This document shows positions 7,275-13,647 of a DNA stretch of 16,698 nucleotides, one piece after another. The notes beneath the pieces are model-generated. The model was not told the origin of the DNA. It did not search any database and worked only from the letters and a program-made list of their open reading frames with translations. Within the stretch, counting starts at the first letter, position 1. Each line of letters begins with the position of its first letter. Both the position numbers and the translations under genes were made by a program. Source of the stretch: CAZUMH01 sp964621645 (GTDB lineage Bacteria > Zhuqueibacterota > QNDG01 > JAGLOF01); NCBI GenBank assembly GCA_964621645.1, contig CAZUMH010000080.1, forward strand, positions 1 to 16,698. The letters run 5' to 3'.

Positions 7275-7640
7275 AAGGAACGGATTTTGTCGGATTGTTT
7301 GCCCATTTTCAAGGCCCTGGGGGACAGAAACAGGCTGCGCATCCTCAAGATGCTTGAAGTGAAGCCCCTCTGTGTCTGCGAGATCAAAGAAGTGCTGGGG
7401 CTTGCCGCCTCCACCACCTCCAAACATCTGAGTATTTTAAAGGAGACCCGACTCGTTTTCGAACAGAAAGAGGGTAAATGGGTCAACTACCATCTCAACC
7501 GGGCCAGCCAGATCGGCTGCATCCGGGACATCCTGCCCCTGGTGCAGACTTGGCTCGACGACGACGCTCTCTGCGCCCGGGACCGGGAGAAAGTTCAAAC
7601 GGTGGACCGCAACGCCATCTGTGCCGAACAGGGAATGTAA
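7272..7640 (+). CDS. arsR: ArsR/SmtB-family metalloregulatory repressor
   Basis: A 122-residue winged-helix protein. FKALGDRNRLRILKML (13-28) is the family's N-terminal hallmark. LCVCEIKEVL (33-42) carries the C-x-C motif (C34, C36) used by the classic arsenite-sensing ArsR site on the recognition-domain helix. STTSKHLSIL (about 47-56) is the recognition helix, and QKEGKWVNYHLN is the beta wing. Additional cysteines C83, C101 and C117 could add ligands. Start choice: ATG 7272 has no ribosome site and lies inside the operator. TTG 7287 (codon 6) has AAGGA 7 nt upstream and would begin MSDCLPIFKALGD, so translation may start there, or the mRNA may be nearly leaderless. Role: dissociates from operator DNA when As(III), Sb(III) or a similar thiophilic ion binds. 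It is the first gene of the operon and likely autoregulated. Confidence 0.9.
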   Translation: MKERILSDCLPIFKALGDRNRLRILKMLEVKPLCVCEIKEVLGLAASTTSKHLSILKETRLVFEQKEGKWVNYHLNRASQIGCIRDILPLVQTWLDDDALCARDREKVQTVDRNAICAEQGM

Positions 7641-7644
7641 ATCA

Positions 7645-7673
7645 TATTATTTCGTCAAGAGACGAATTATAAT
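7645..7673 (+). promoter_or_regulatory. Predicted ArsR operator 2 and internal promoter before the permease
   Basis: TTCGTC (7651-7656) and GACGAA (7661-7666) form a perfect dyad. Its core TTCGT-N6-ACGAA has the same half-sites and the same spacing as operator 1. A perfect TATAAT follows directly at 7668-7673. The -35 region (about 7645-7650) is poor, so this would be a weak or activator-dependent promoter. The arrangement places the dyad between -35 and -10, where a repressor would shut off the permease genes separately from arsR. Confidence 0.6.
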
Positions 7674-7690
7674 GAGCTGAGGAGACCCTT

Positions 7691-8992
7691 GTGAACTGGA
7701 AAAAAGAATGGAAAAATCTCTTATGGATCGCCGCCATCTTCGCACTGGCCTACTACCTGCCTCTGGAGAAGGCCCGCTTCACCCGGGCAGTCTGGGAAGC
7801 CCTGGCCCTGGCTAAGTGGTACGCCCGGGAGCACGTGCTCCTCTGTCTGGTTCCCGCCTTCTTCATCGCCGGGGTGATCAGTGTCTTCGTCAGCCAGGCC
7901 GCGGTGATTAAATACTTCGGGGCCGGAGCCAAGAAATGGCTGGCCTATCTGGTGGCTTCTGTTTCGGGAACAATCCTGGCTGTCTGCTCCTGCACCATCC
8001 TGCCCCTCTTTTCCAGCATCCATAAAAGAGGCGCCGGTCTGGGACCGGCCATCGCCTTTCTCTATTCCGGTCCGGCCATCAATATACTGGCCATCATTTT
8101 AACCGCCAGGATTTTGGGAGCCGAGCTGGGGATAGCCCGCGTCGTCGGGGCCGTACTCTTCAGCGTCGTTATCGGTTTAATCATGCACGTTATCTATCGA
8201 AAAGAAGAAAAAGTGAAAGCCGACGCGCAGCTTGTGATGCCTGAACCGGAAGAGACACGGCCTCTCTGGCAGACGGCTTCCCATTTTTTTATCCTGGTAG
8301 CCATCCTCGTTTTCGCGAACTGGGGAAAACCCGCGGAGGACACCGGACTGTGGCATGCCATCTGGTCGGCCAAATGGTTCATTACCGGGATTTTCGGCAT
8401 TCTCTTCGCTGTCTCATTAATCACTATTTTGAAGATCCGATATCGAGATGTAATCCTGGCGGGGATCCCGGTTGTCCTTGCCGCCGCCCTGTTTAGCAAC
8501 CCCCTCATTCCGTTCTCTCTTGCCGTCCTCGGCACTTCCGTACTTATCAGCAGGAAAGAAGGAGAACCGCGGGAGTGGATGGCCTCCACCTGGGGATTTG
8601 CCAAGCAAATCCTGCCTCTACTTGCCGCCGGTGTCCTCGTTGCCGGATTTCTTCTCGGATCTCCCGAGGGAGGGCAGGGACTTATTCCCGATACATGGAT
8701 TTCCACCCTGGTCGGCGGCAATTCCGTCTTTTCCAACTTTTTCGCTTCTATCGTCGGGGCGTTCATGTATTTCGCCACCCTGACCGAGGTGCCCATTCTC
8801 CAGGGTCTCATCGCCAACGGGATGGGCAAAGGACCGGCTTTGGCCCTGCTGCTGGCCGGACCCGCCCTCAGTCTGCCCAATATGCTGGTGATCAGGAGCG
8901 TGATAGGCACGAATAAAACCGTGGTCTTTGTTTCACTGGTAGTGGTAATGGCCACTGTGACCGGACTCATTTTCGGTACTTTTTTTGGATAA
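7691..8992 (+). CDS. ArsP-type permease (DUF318/PF03773-like), organometalloid efflux candidate
   Basis: A 433-residue polytopic membrane protein with about 10 helices in two halves. The first half holds the family hallmark: VCSCTILPLFSSIHKRGAGL (98-117), with a Cys-x-Cys pair (C99, C101) inside the helix, then GPAIAFLYSGPAINILAI. The second half has the related VGAFMYFATLTEVPILQGL and a second GPA stretch (LLAGPALSLPNMLVI). A cytoplasmic loop of about residues 168-195 is charged. ArsP proteins export trivalent organoarsenicals such as methylarsenite. Other members of this permease family are uncharacterised, so the substrate is inference from the ArsR neighbour and the Cys pair. The GTG start at 7691 has GGAG 6 nt upstream. 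The next gene begins 6 nt after its stop. Confidence 0.85.
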   Translation: MNWKKEWKNLLWIAAIFALAYYLPLEKARFTRAVWEALALAKWYAREHVLLCLVPAFFIAGVISVFVSQAAVIKYFGAGAKKWLAYLVASVSGTILAVCSCTILPLFSSIHKRGAGLGPAIAFLYSGPAINILAIILTARILGAELGIARVVGAVLFSVVIGLIMHVIYRKEEKVKADAQLVMPEPEETRPLWQTASHFFILVAILVFANWGKPAEDTGLWHAIWSAKWFITGIFGILFAVSLITILKIRYRDVILAGIPVVLAAALFSNPLIPFSLAVLGTSVLISRKEGEPREWMASTWGFAKQILPLLAAGVLVAGFLLGSPEGGQGLIPDTWISTLVGGNSVFSNFFASIVGAFMYFATLTEVPILQGLIANGMGKGPALALLLAGPALSLPNMLVIRSVIGTNKTVVFVSLVVVMATVTGLIFGTFFG

Positions 8993-8998
8993 ACTCGC

Positions 8999-9310
8999 AT
9001 GGAACAATTGACAAACACACAGCTCATCCTTGACAGGAAACTGATAGATTTGATCCGTTCCCGAGGAGGCACCATCACCATTGGAGACTTCTGGGAAGTC
9101 ATCAGCTGCTGAAAAGCAATCATGATGACATCCGGTCGGATGTCCGCGCCCGGGGATCTTATCATCCGGATCAAACCGGAGGATTTCACCCGTTTCAGGA
9201 TGGAGAAAGTGGATGTCTACATCCAGAATAGCTTAATTGAACCGGGGCCTCTCTATTTCGAGATCGCCCATGAAGGTGAATTCAAGCTCGAGATAAAAAC
9301 AGCGGGATAA
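8999..9310 (+). CDS. Selenoprotein with Cys-Sec motif (CC/Se-type small protein), UGA read as Sec
   Basis: One frame runs from ATG 8999 to TAA 9308-9310 with a single in-frame TGA at 9110-9112. Reading the TGA as selenocysteine gives a 103-residue protein with C37-U38 in the stretch GDFWEVISCU, followed by KAIMMTSGRMSAPGDLIIRI. The size and the N-terminal TLDR-like start (LILDRKLIDLIRSRGG) suggest a HesB/IscA-like or CC/Se-motif family protein, where other members have Cys-Cys. Support for recoding: protein-like sequence continues on both sides in the same frame, no ribosome site precedes the ATG at 9122, and a SECIS-like hairpin sits 14 nt after the TGA. The ATG lies 6 nt after the permease stop. 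A Cys-Sec pair in an ArsR/ArsP operon suggests binding or redox chemistry of a metalloid, or relay of electrons from the neighbouring thioredoxins (inference). The alternative is a nonsense-mutated gene. Confidence 0.8.
9127..9144 (+). promoter_or_regulatory. Bacterial SECIS-like hairpin
   Basis: GACATCC (9127-9133) pairs perfectly with GGATGTC (9138-9144) around the tetraloop GGTC (9134-9137). The stem base is 14 nt after the TGA and the loop guanines are at +22 and +23. Bacterial SelB recognises a short stem-loop just downstream of UGA, with a conserved G-U or G-G in the apical loop. The E. coli fdhF element has a GGUC loop at a closely similar distance. The hairpin is inside the coding frame (residues of about 44-49), so its bases also encode protein. 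Confidence 0.75.
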
Positions 9311-9341
9311 CCATTACAATCAATACAGCGGGAGGATATGC

Positions 9342-9575
9342 GTGAAAAAACTTCAGATCTTAGGCACCGGCTGCCCTAATTGTAATAAACTGACCGAGCT
9401 GACAGAACAGGCAGCCAGGGATCTCGGCATCGACTACGAAATCGAGAAAGTGACCGATATCGCCGAGATTATGAACTTCGGTATCATGATGACGCCCGGC
9501 CTGGCCGTAGACGGCGAAGTAAAGGCATCCGGCAAGGTGCCGAGCCTGGAAGAAATCAAGAAATTCCTGCAGTGA
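9342..9575 (+). CDS. Small thioredoxin-family protein (TM0996/MTH895-type, redox-active disulfide protein 2)
   Basis: A 77-residue cytoplasmic thioredoxin fold. GTGCPNCNKL (8-17) holds the CxxC active site, C11-P-N-C14, very close to the N-terminus, which marks this glutaredoxin-like subfamily. TPGLAVDG (51-58) supplies the cis-Pro (P52), and GKVPSLEEIKKFL is the last helix. The GTG start has GGAGG 6 nt upstream. Family knowledge: these small thioredoxins often accompany ArsR/permease and CcdA genes. Inferred role: cytosolic dithiol donor for the Cys-Sec protein or for the membrane electron carrier downstream. It is 31 nt after the selenoprotein stop, in the same operon. Confidence 0.88.
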   Translation: MKKLQILGTGCPNCNKLTELTEQAARDLGIDYEIEKVTDIAEIMNFGIMMTPGLAVDGEVKASGKVPSLEEIKKFLQ

Positions 9576-9612
9576 CTATTGGTCCTGCTAACGTTCCTCA
9601 CAGAGGAGAAGA

Positions 9613-10044
9613 ATGGCAATCATGGAAAAAAGAATGAAATCACTGATCCTGACAAGCGTGCTCATTCTCGCCCTAGCCGGCTGTTCCGGCAGGAACGATG
9701 AACCATCAGGAAAGGAACAGATAAAAGCTGACACCACCGCCGCAGCGGTAAAAGCCGATTCGATGCTGGTGACTTTCATCGAGCTGGGATCGGTAAACTG
9801 CACCCCCTGTAAAATGATGCAGCCTGTCATGGAGGCCTTAAAAAAAGAGTTCGCAGGCCAAGTCAAGGTTGTCTTTCATGACGTTTGGACCAAAGAAGGC
9901 GAGCCTTACGCTGTCAAGTGGCGCATCCGGGCCATCCCGACCCAGATCTTTCTGGACAAAGAAGGAAAGGAGTTTTTTCGTCATACCGGCTACTTCCCCA
10001 GGGAGGAGATCATCAAAGTGCTGAAGAGCCGGGGAGTCGAGTAA
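9613..10044 (+). CDS. Thioredoxin-fold lipoprotein
   Basis: A 143-residue protein. A type II signal peptide has a basic start (MEKRMKS), hydrophobic LILTSVLILA and lipobox L21-A-G-C24. Ser follows the Cys, so sorting to the outer membrane is possible. After a charged linker (25-50) comes a thioredoxin domain with active site NCTPCKMM (C63, C66), typical of thioredoxins that receive electrons from CcdA/DsbD. RIRAIPTQIFLD (about 104-115) carries the cis-Pro (P109). GYFPREEIIKVL is the closing helix. GAGGAG lies 4 nt before ATG 9613. Met codons 4 and 8 are alternative starts, and either leaves the lipobox intact. Likely role: periplasmic disulfide reduction, fed by the CcdA-like gene that starts immediately after its stop. 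Confidence 0.88.
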   Translation: MAIMEKRMKSLILTSVLILALAGCSGRNDEPSGKEQIKADTTAAAVKADSMLVTFIELGSVNCTPCKMMQPVMEALKKEFAGQVKVVFHDVWTKEGEPYAVKWRIRAIPTQIFLDKEGKEFFRHTGYFPREEIIKVLKSRGVE

Positions 10045-10746
10045 TTGGAAGGGCTCTTCACCTGGCTCACCCGAGCCCTCTATCAAGCACCGATCGCGGC
10101 CGTTTTCGCCTCATTACTCTGGGGAGTCCTGAGCATTATCCTCAGTCCCTGCCATCTCTCCTCCATCCCTCTCATCGTGGGATTCATCGACGGCCAGGGC
10201 AGGGTAACGAAGAATCGGGCTTTTCTTCTCTCCGCTCTTTTTTCATTGGGGATTCTTATCACCATCAGCATTATCGGTCTCATCACCGCCCTCATGGGGC
10301 GTATCATAGGGGATGTGGGTAAAGCCGGCAATTATTTCGTTGCAGCAGTCTTTCTGGTCATCGGACTGCATCTGTTGGAGATCATCACCCTGCCGTTTGC
10401 CGGGATGTCGTCCCGGCCGGGTCTGGGGCGTAAGGGTGGTCTGGCCGCTTTCATCATCGGTCTCATCTTTGGGATCGCGCTGGGACCTTGCACTTTCGCT
10501 TTTATGGCGCCCATGCTGGGGATCGCCTTCAGTGTCGCCTCAACAAAGCCAGTGTTCGCCGTCACACTCATTCTCTTTTATGCCGCAGGGCATAGCTCGG
10601 TTATCATACTGGCCGGCACCTTCACCGGTATTGTGCAGAAATACCTCAATTGGAACGATCGCTCCCGGGGAGCGGTGGTCCTTAAAAAAATCTGCGGAAT
10701 TCTGGTGATTCTGGGAGGGATTTTTTTAATGTGGAAAGTGATGTAG
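10045..10746 (+). CDS. ccdA: CcdA/DsbD-like transmembrane thiol-disulfide electron carrier
   Basis: A 233-residue protein with about six helices. The two family cysteines are in the usual settings: LSPCHLSSIPLI (C36) in the first helix and GIALGPCTFAFMAPML (C149) in the fourth. CcdA proteins carry reducing equivalents from cytosolic thioredoxin across the inner membrane to periplasmic thioredoxin-like partners. The start is a TTG placed directly after the TAA of the lipoprotein gene, with GGGGAG 8 nt upstream. No ATG lies near, and the zero-gap arrangement implies coupled translation. With the lipoprotein thioredoxin it forms a complete electron-export branch, a common pairing in ArsR/ArsP-type clusters. 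No clear terminator follows within the next 150 nt. Confidence 0.88.
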   Translation: MEGLFTWLTRALYQAPIAAVFASLLWGVLSIILSPCHLSSIPLIVGFIDGQGRVTKNRAFLLSALFSLGILITISIIGLITALMGRIIGDVGKAGNYFVAAVFLVIGLHLLEIITLPFAGMSSRPGLGRKGGLAAFIIGLIFGIALGPCTFAFMAPMLGIAFSVASTKPVFAVTLILFYAAGHSSVIILAGTFTGIVQKYLNWNDRSRGAVVLKKICGILVILGGIFLMWKVM

Positions 10747-10902
10747 AAAGCCTCGAAATGGATCTCTACCTTGTATGATTGAATTGAGTGAACAGGACAA
10801 ACAGGAATGCAGTAATAAATATATTTTGATGTTTGTATAATTACCGTTAACCGCTCATCGCCCGTACCAGAGCAGATGAGAAAATAAGAGAAAGGATTAT
10901 CA

Positions 10903-11304
10903 ATGGAAATGGAAATCATCTTCCCCGGTGGGAAAAGAGTCGACGCCAGCTATCGGGGATTTACCATCAAGACTGATCAGCCGCTGCCCGGCGGCGGCGA
11001 CAACAGCGCTCCCGCCCCCTTCGACCTCTTTCTGGCCTCCATCGGCACCTGCACCGGTATCTACGTGCTCTCATTCTGCCAGCAGCGCGGCATCCCGACA
11101 GAAAACATCCGCATCAGGCAGAATCTGGAAATAGATCAAGCCACTCATATGATCGGCACCATCTTTTTAAAAATAGAGCTGCCGCCCGACTTTCCGGAAA
11201 AATATCGGGACGCCCTCATCCGCAGCGCCGAGCAGTGCTCCGTGAAAAAACATCTGGAGCGGCCCCCGAAATTCGAGGTCATTACCGAAATGTTGCCTTC
11301 CTGA
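10903..11304 (+). CDS. OsmC-family peroxide/thiol reductase
   Basis: A 133-residue protein with the two conserved cysteines of OsmC/Ohr proteins: GTCTGIYVL (C50, helix alpha-2) and AEQCSVKKHL (C112). GGGDNSAPAPFDLFLASIG just before C50 is the family signature around the substrate pocket. The YhfA-like compact form is suggested by the short N-terminus. Family role: reduction of organic peroxides or hydroperoxides by the Cys pair in a homodimer. The ATG at 10903 has AAGGA about 6 nt upstream. The 156-nt gap from ccdA contains a TATAAT at 10836-10841 with a poor -35, so an own promoter is possible but unproven. Whether it belongs to the operon is inference. Confidence 0.85.
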   Translation: MEMEIIFPGGKRVDASYRGFTIKTDQPLPGGGDNSAPAPFDLFLASIGTCTGIYVLSFCQQRGIPTENIRIRQNLEIDQATHMIGTIFLKIELPPDFPEKYRDALIRSAEQCSVKKHLERPPKFEVITEMLPS

Positions 11305-11311
11305 CAGCCCC

Positions 11312-11407
11312 TGCCTCCACCTTGTGACAAGTCCAGATTTACTGATCCACTGGATGGGCATTGTTTATTCTAATCATTACAGGACGACTTGTCACAAGGT
11401 TGAGGCA
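11312..11407. repeat. 22-nt inverted repeat between convergent genes
   Basis: The arms are 11312-11333 and 11386-11407, identical as reverse complements at 21 of 22 positions, with the core ACCTTGTGACAAGTC / GACTTGTCACAAGGT perfect. They enclose 52 nt that contain a smaller palindrome (ATCCA-C-TGGAT). The element lies between the stops of the OsmC gene and the convergent minus-strand gene. It could be a bidirectional terminator or a palindromic mobile remnant (MITE- or REP-like). No target-site duplication is visible at its edges, and there is no U-run next to either arm. Confidence 0.6.
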
Positions 11408-11415
11408 AAGCACGC

Positions 11416-13266
11416 TCATTCCTCGAATTTCTTCAGTATCTCCTCCGCGTACATCCGCACTTCGAAATCCTTATCCTTCAGTGCTTTCTCAAGCGCCGCC
11501 CGGGACTTTCCCGAGGGCCGATTCTCCAGGGCGATCACAGCGGTACGGCGGATCTGCTCATTCTCATTGGAGAGCGCCTGGATGACCGCATCCAGAGCGC
11601 TTTCGGTGGGAATCCCCGCAAGCGATCGCACACACCCTTGGACCACCCACCACTGTTCCGCATCCAGCCCCTTTATGAACGCATCTTCGGCCTGGGGAGA
11701 ACCCAGCTTCAGCAGCGCCCGTCCCGCCTCAGCATAATCACAGGTACTGTCCGTTTTAACCCAGGATATGATCGGGCCAATCGCCTCTTTCGCGCCAAGC
11801 TCTGCAAGGGCCCAGGCCGACCAGCGTCTGGTGTTGGGGTGATTCGCCCGCAATCCTCGCAGCAGCGGCTGCACGGCCTTTGGCGATCCGAGTCTGCCCA
11901 GAGAACGGGCGACATAGGAGGCGTCCACGTCACGTTCGGGATTGAGAAAGACATCGATGAGCGGCTGTACCGCATTTTCAAATCCAAGATTTCCTAACGA
12001 ACTCGCGGCAGTACAACGGACGTTGCGGTCGGGATCGTCGAGGCAGGCGATCAGCGGAGCAACCGCTTCCTCCGATCCCGTTCCGCCCAAAGCGTCGGCT
12101 ACATACCAGCGGATAAATACGTTTTCATGGTCCAAGAGAGCGATGAGAGAATCCACCGCCGCCTCACCGTCCCTGCTGAGCCGGGCCGCGGCGCCGCGGA
12201 TGTCACCACGATTGCCGCTGGTCCTGATCGTATGCGTCAGGGATGAAATCTCGCCTGCGGTCAGCTCAGCTCCAGGTTTATCGCTGCGCAGCATACCTCC
12301 GGTGATGAGGGAAATGGCAATCAGCAGCGCTGTGTAGAATCCCGTGACCGCGACTATCTGGCCTTTGGTATCCGGGTAGTCGGCTTTGAAGATGAGCTTA
12401 AGAGGCAGGGAGAAAAATTTTCGAATGATCCGTGGCAAGGGGAAAAGGAATGGGGAGCGTTCCCTGAACATCTCGTATTCCGTCCCATAGTCCCGTTTCA
12501 TGCGCCGCTCCTCCAGCATAGCCACAGCGATAATAATCATGGTTGTAAGCAGCCAGGGGAGGCTGTTGGGCACGTCCACGTACCGCTTCATATTCGCTCC
12601 AGGCAGGAAGAGCACCCCATAGCTCCAAATAATCCAGCCCATATACTGGGGATGACGGGAAAGACGGTAGATCCAGAAGTCGGTCACCGGTTTCTTCCGC
12701 AGCCGGCCGTACATCCAGGCCAGCACGCCCAGGAGGAAGATAAAAAGGCCCAGGCCGGTGATGACGAAAGGAAGCTCATTCCAGATATTGATTCCGATCA
12801 TCTGAAAAAGATTCAGTATCCAGCGGAAAGGCAGGAGCACCGCATCTCCCAATTTCATAATATCGAACGAGATATCAAGAAAGGGCAGCCAGAGAAAGCG
12901 CAGGAAGGCCAGCCCTCCCAGAAAGAACATGGTGGCCGCGAAATGGCCGAACACCGGTAAAAAGAAGACCAGAGCGCCGGCCGAGGCCAGTCCCTTCTTC
13001 TCTAAAATGAATCCTGCGGTGATGAGACCAATCACCAGTGCCAGGCAGATATAGCCGATCAGTCTGATGTGATACCGTGAGATGTAAAGCTGTTCCTTCC
13101 AATTGGTGATGTCGTCCTGGCCGGTGGCAAGGTTCGGAAAATGGAAATGTTCACCCAGTACCTTATCCAGGACGGCCGGCAGCTCCACGGAGGCAAAGGT
13201 AAGACCGACAGTGAAGATAAGAGCCATAAGTGTGAACAGAAGACCGAGTTTGATATTTGTATTCAC
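11416..13266 (-). CDS. Isoprenylcysteine methyltransferase-like membrane protein fused to HEAT repeats
   Basis: A 616-residue fusion. Residues 1-330 hold about 8 membrane helices. SRHPQYMGW (203-211) and LEERRMKRDYGTEYEMFRER (251-270), then SPFLFP, match the ICMT/PEMT-type (Ste14-like) RHPxYxG and EExxL-GxxY motifs, which bind S-adenosylmethionine and the substrate at the membrane surface. Residues of about 350-616 are seven or eight PBS-lyase HEAT-like repeats (SLIALLDHENVFIRWYVADA, ACLDDPDRNVRCTAASSLGN and so on) that would form a cytoplasmic solenoid. A final helix (about 303-325) links the parts. The GTG start at 13266 has GGAGG 6 nt upstream. The substrate is unknown: bacterial ICMT-like proteins methylate varied lipids or small molecules. 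Neighbouring genes do not define its role. Confidence 0.75.
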   Translation of the reverse strand: MNTNIKLGLLFTLMALIFTVGLTFASVELPAVLDKVLGEHFHFPNLATGQDDITNWKEQLYISRYHIRLIGYICLALVIGLITAGFILEKKGLASAGALVFFLPVFGHFAATMFFLGGLAFLRFLWLPFLDISFDIMKLGDAVLLPFRWILNLFQMIGINIWNELPFVITGLGLFIFLLGVLAWMYGRLRKKPVTDFWIYRLSRHPQYMGWIIWSYGVLFLPGANMKRYVDVPNSLPWLLTTMIIIAVAMLEERRMKRDYGTEYEMFRERSPFLFPLPRIIRKFFSLPLKLIFKADYPDTKGQIVAVTGFYTALLIAISLITGGMLRSDKPGAELTAGEISSLTHTIRTSGNRGDIRGAAARLSRDGEAAVDSLIALLDHENVFIRWYVADALGGTGSEEAVAPLIACLDDPDRNVRCTAASSLGNLGFENAVQPLIDVFLNPERDVDASYVARSLGRLGSPKAVQPLLRGLRANHPNTRRWSAWALAELGAKEAIGPIISWVKTDSTCDYAEAGRALLKLGSPQAEDAFIKGLDAEQWWVVQGCVRSLAGIPTESALDAVIQALSNENEQIRRTAVIALENRPSGKSRAALEKALKDKDFEVRMYAEEILKKFEE

Positions 13267-13303
13267 CGGTTTCCTCCCATGACTGGTTCAAAGTAAAGGA
13301 TGG

Positions 13304-13435
13304 TTACAGTTCATGTCTGATAACGGTGGACCGGTCATCCAGGATAATATTCTTCACTCGGGTGAGAGCATCCAGATCCCGCAGCGAATCGCCGGTAACG
13401 ATGAGGATAAATTTTCGGGGAAACGGTATGATCAT
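13304..13435 (-). CDS. Possible small ORF, 43 residues
   Basis: ATG 13435 to TAA 13304 reads MIIPFPRKFILIVTGDSLRD and then LDALTRVKNIILDDRSTVIR, ending HEL. The composition is protein-like, unlike a random frame, with a GAGG 1 nt before the ATG, which is too close for a good ribosome site. It lies 37 nt upstream of the methyltransferase-HEAT gene on the same strand. It could be a leader peptide, a decayed gene or chance. I see nothing recognisable in it. No other gene is supported between 13267 and 13592. Confidence 0.3.
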   Translation of the reverse strand: MIIPFPRKFILIVTGDSLRDLDALTRVKNIILDDRSTVIRHEL

Positions 13436-13592
13436 ACCTCAAGTCCGGCTAAGACGGGGATATGCATCCGTGGCAATGTATCCTATAATCCATTAAATTG
13501 CAAGCGTCTATTTTCCCTGTATAAATTGTTTCCAGAGCCTCCGCCCCAGAAGTACCACAAAGCAGGACAAAAAACAGCCCTTCATTCTCCGT

Positions 13593-13621
13593 TTGAATCG
13601 CAAGGATTTCTGTTGTATATT
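13593..13621 (+). promoter_or_regulatory. Predicted promoter of the AMP-binding gene
   Basis: TTGAAT (13593-13598, 4/6 of the -35 consensus) and TATATT (13616-13621, 5/6 of the -10 consensus) are 17 nt apart. Transcription near 13628 would leave a 20-nt leader before ATG 13648. Confidence 0.5.
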
Positions 13622-13647
13622 ATCGCTACAGCCTAAACGGACTTCCC

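Noticed and set aside
8194..9189. 331-codon open frame on the minus strand, opposite the permease and selenoprotein genes
   Set aside because: Composition is rich in Arg, Pro and Ser with no hydrophobic pattern, as expected opposite a GC-rich membrane gene. It has no ribosome site and overlaps better-supported genes.
9122..9310. A separate 62-residue gene starting at ATG 9122, downstream of the TGA
   Set aside because: It has no ribosome site, begins in the SECIS-like hairpin region and continues the same frame as the upstream part. Read-through as selenocysteine explains the data better.
13313..13636. 107-codon plus-strand frame upstream of the AMP-binding gene
   Set aside because: It runs through the predicted promoter, has no ribosome site and resembles no protein family.
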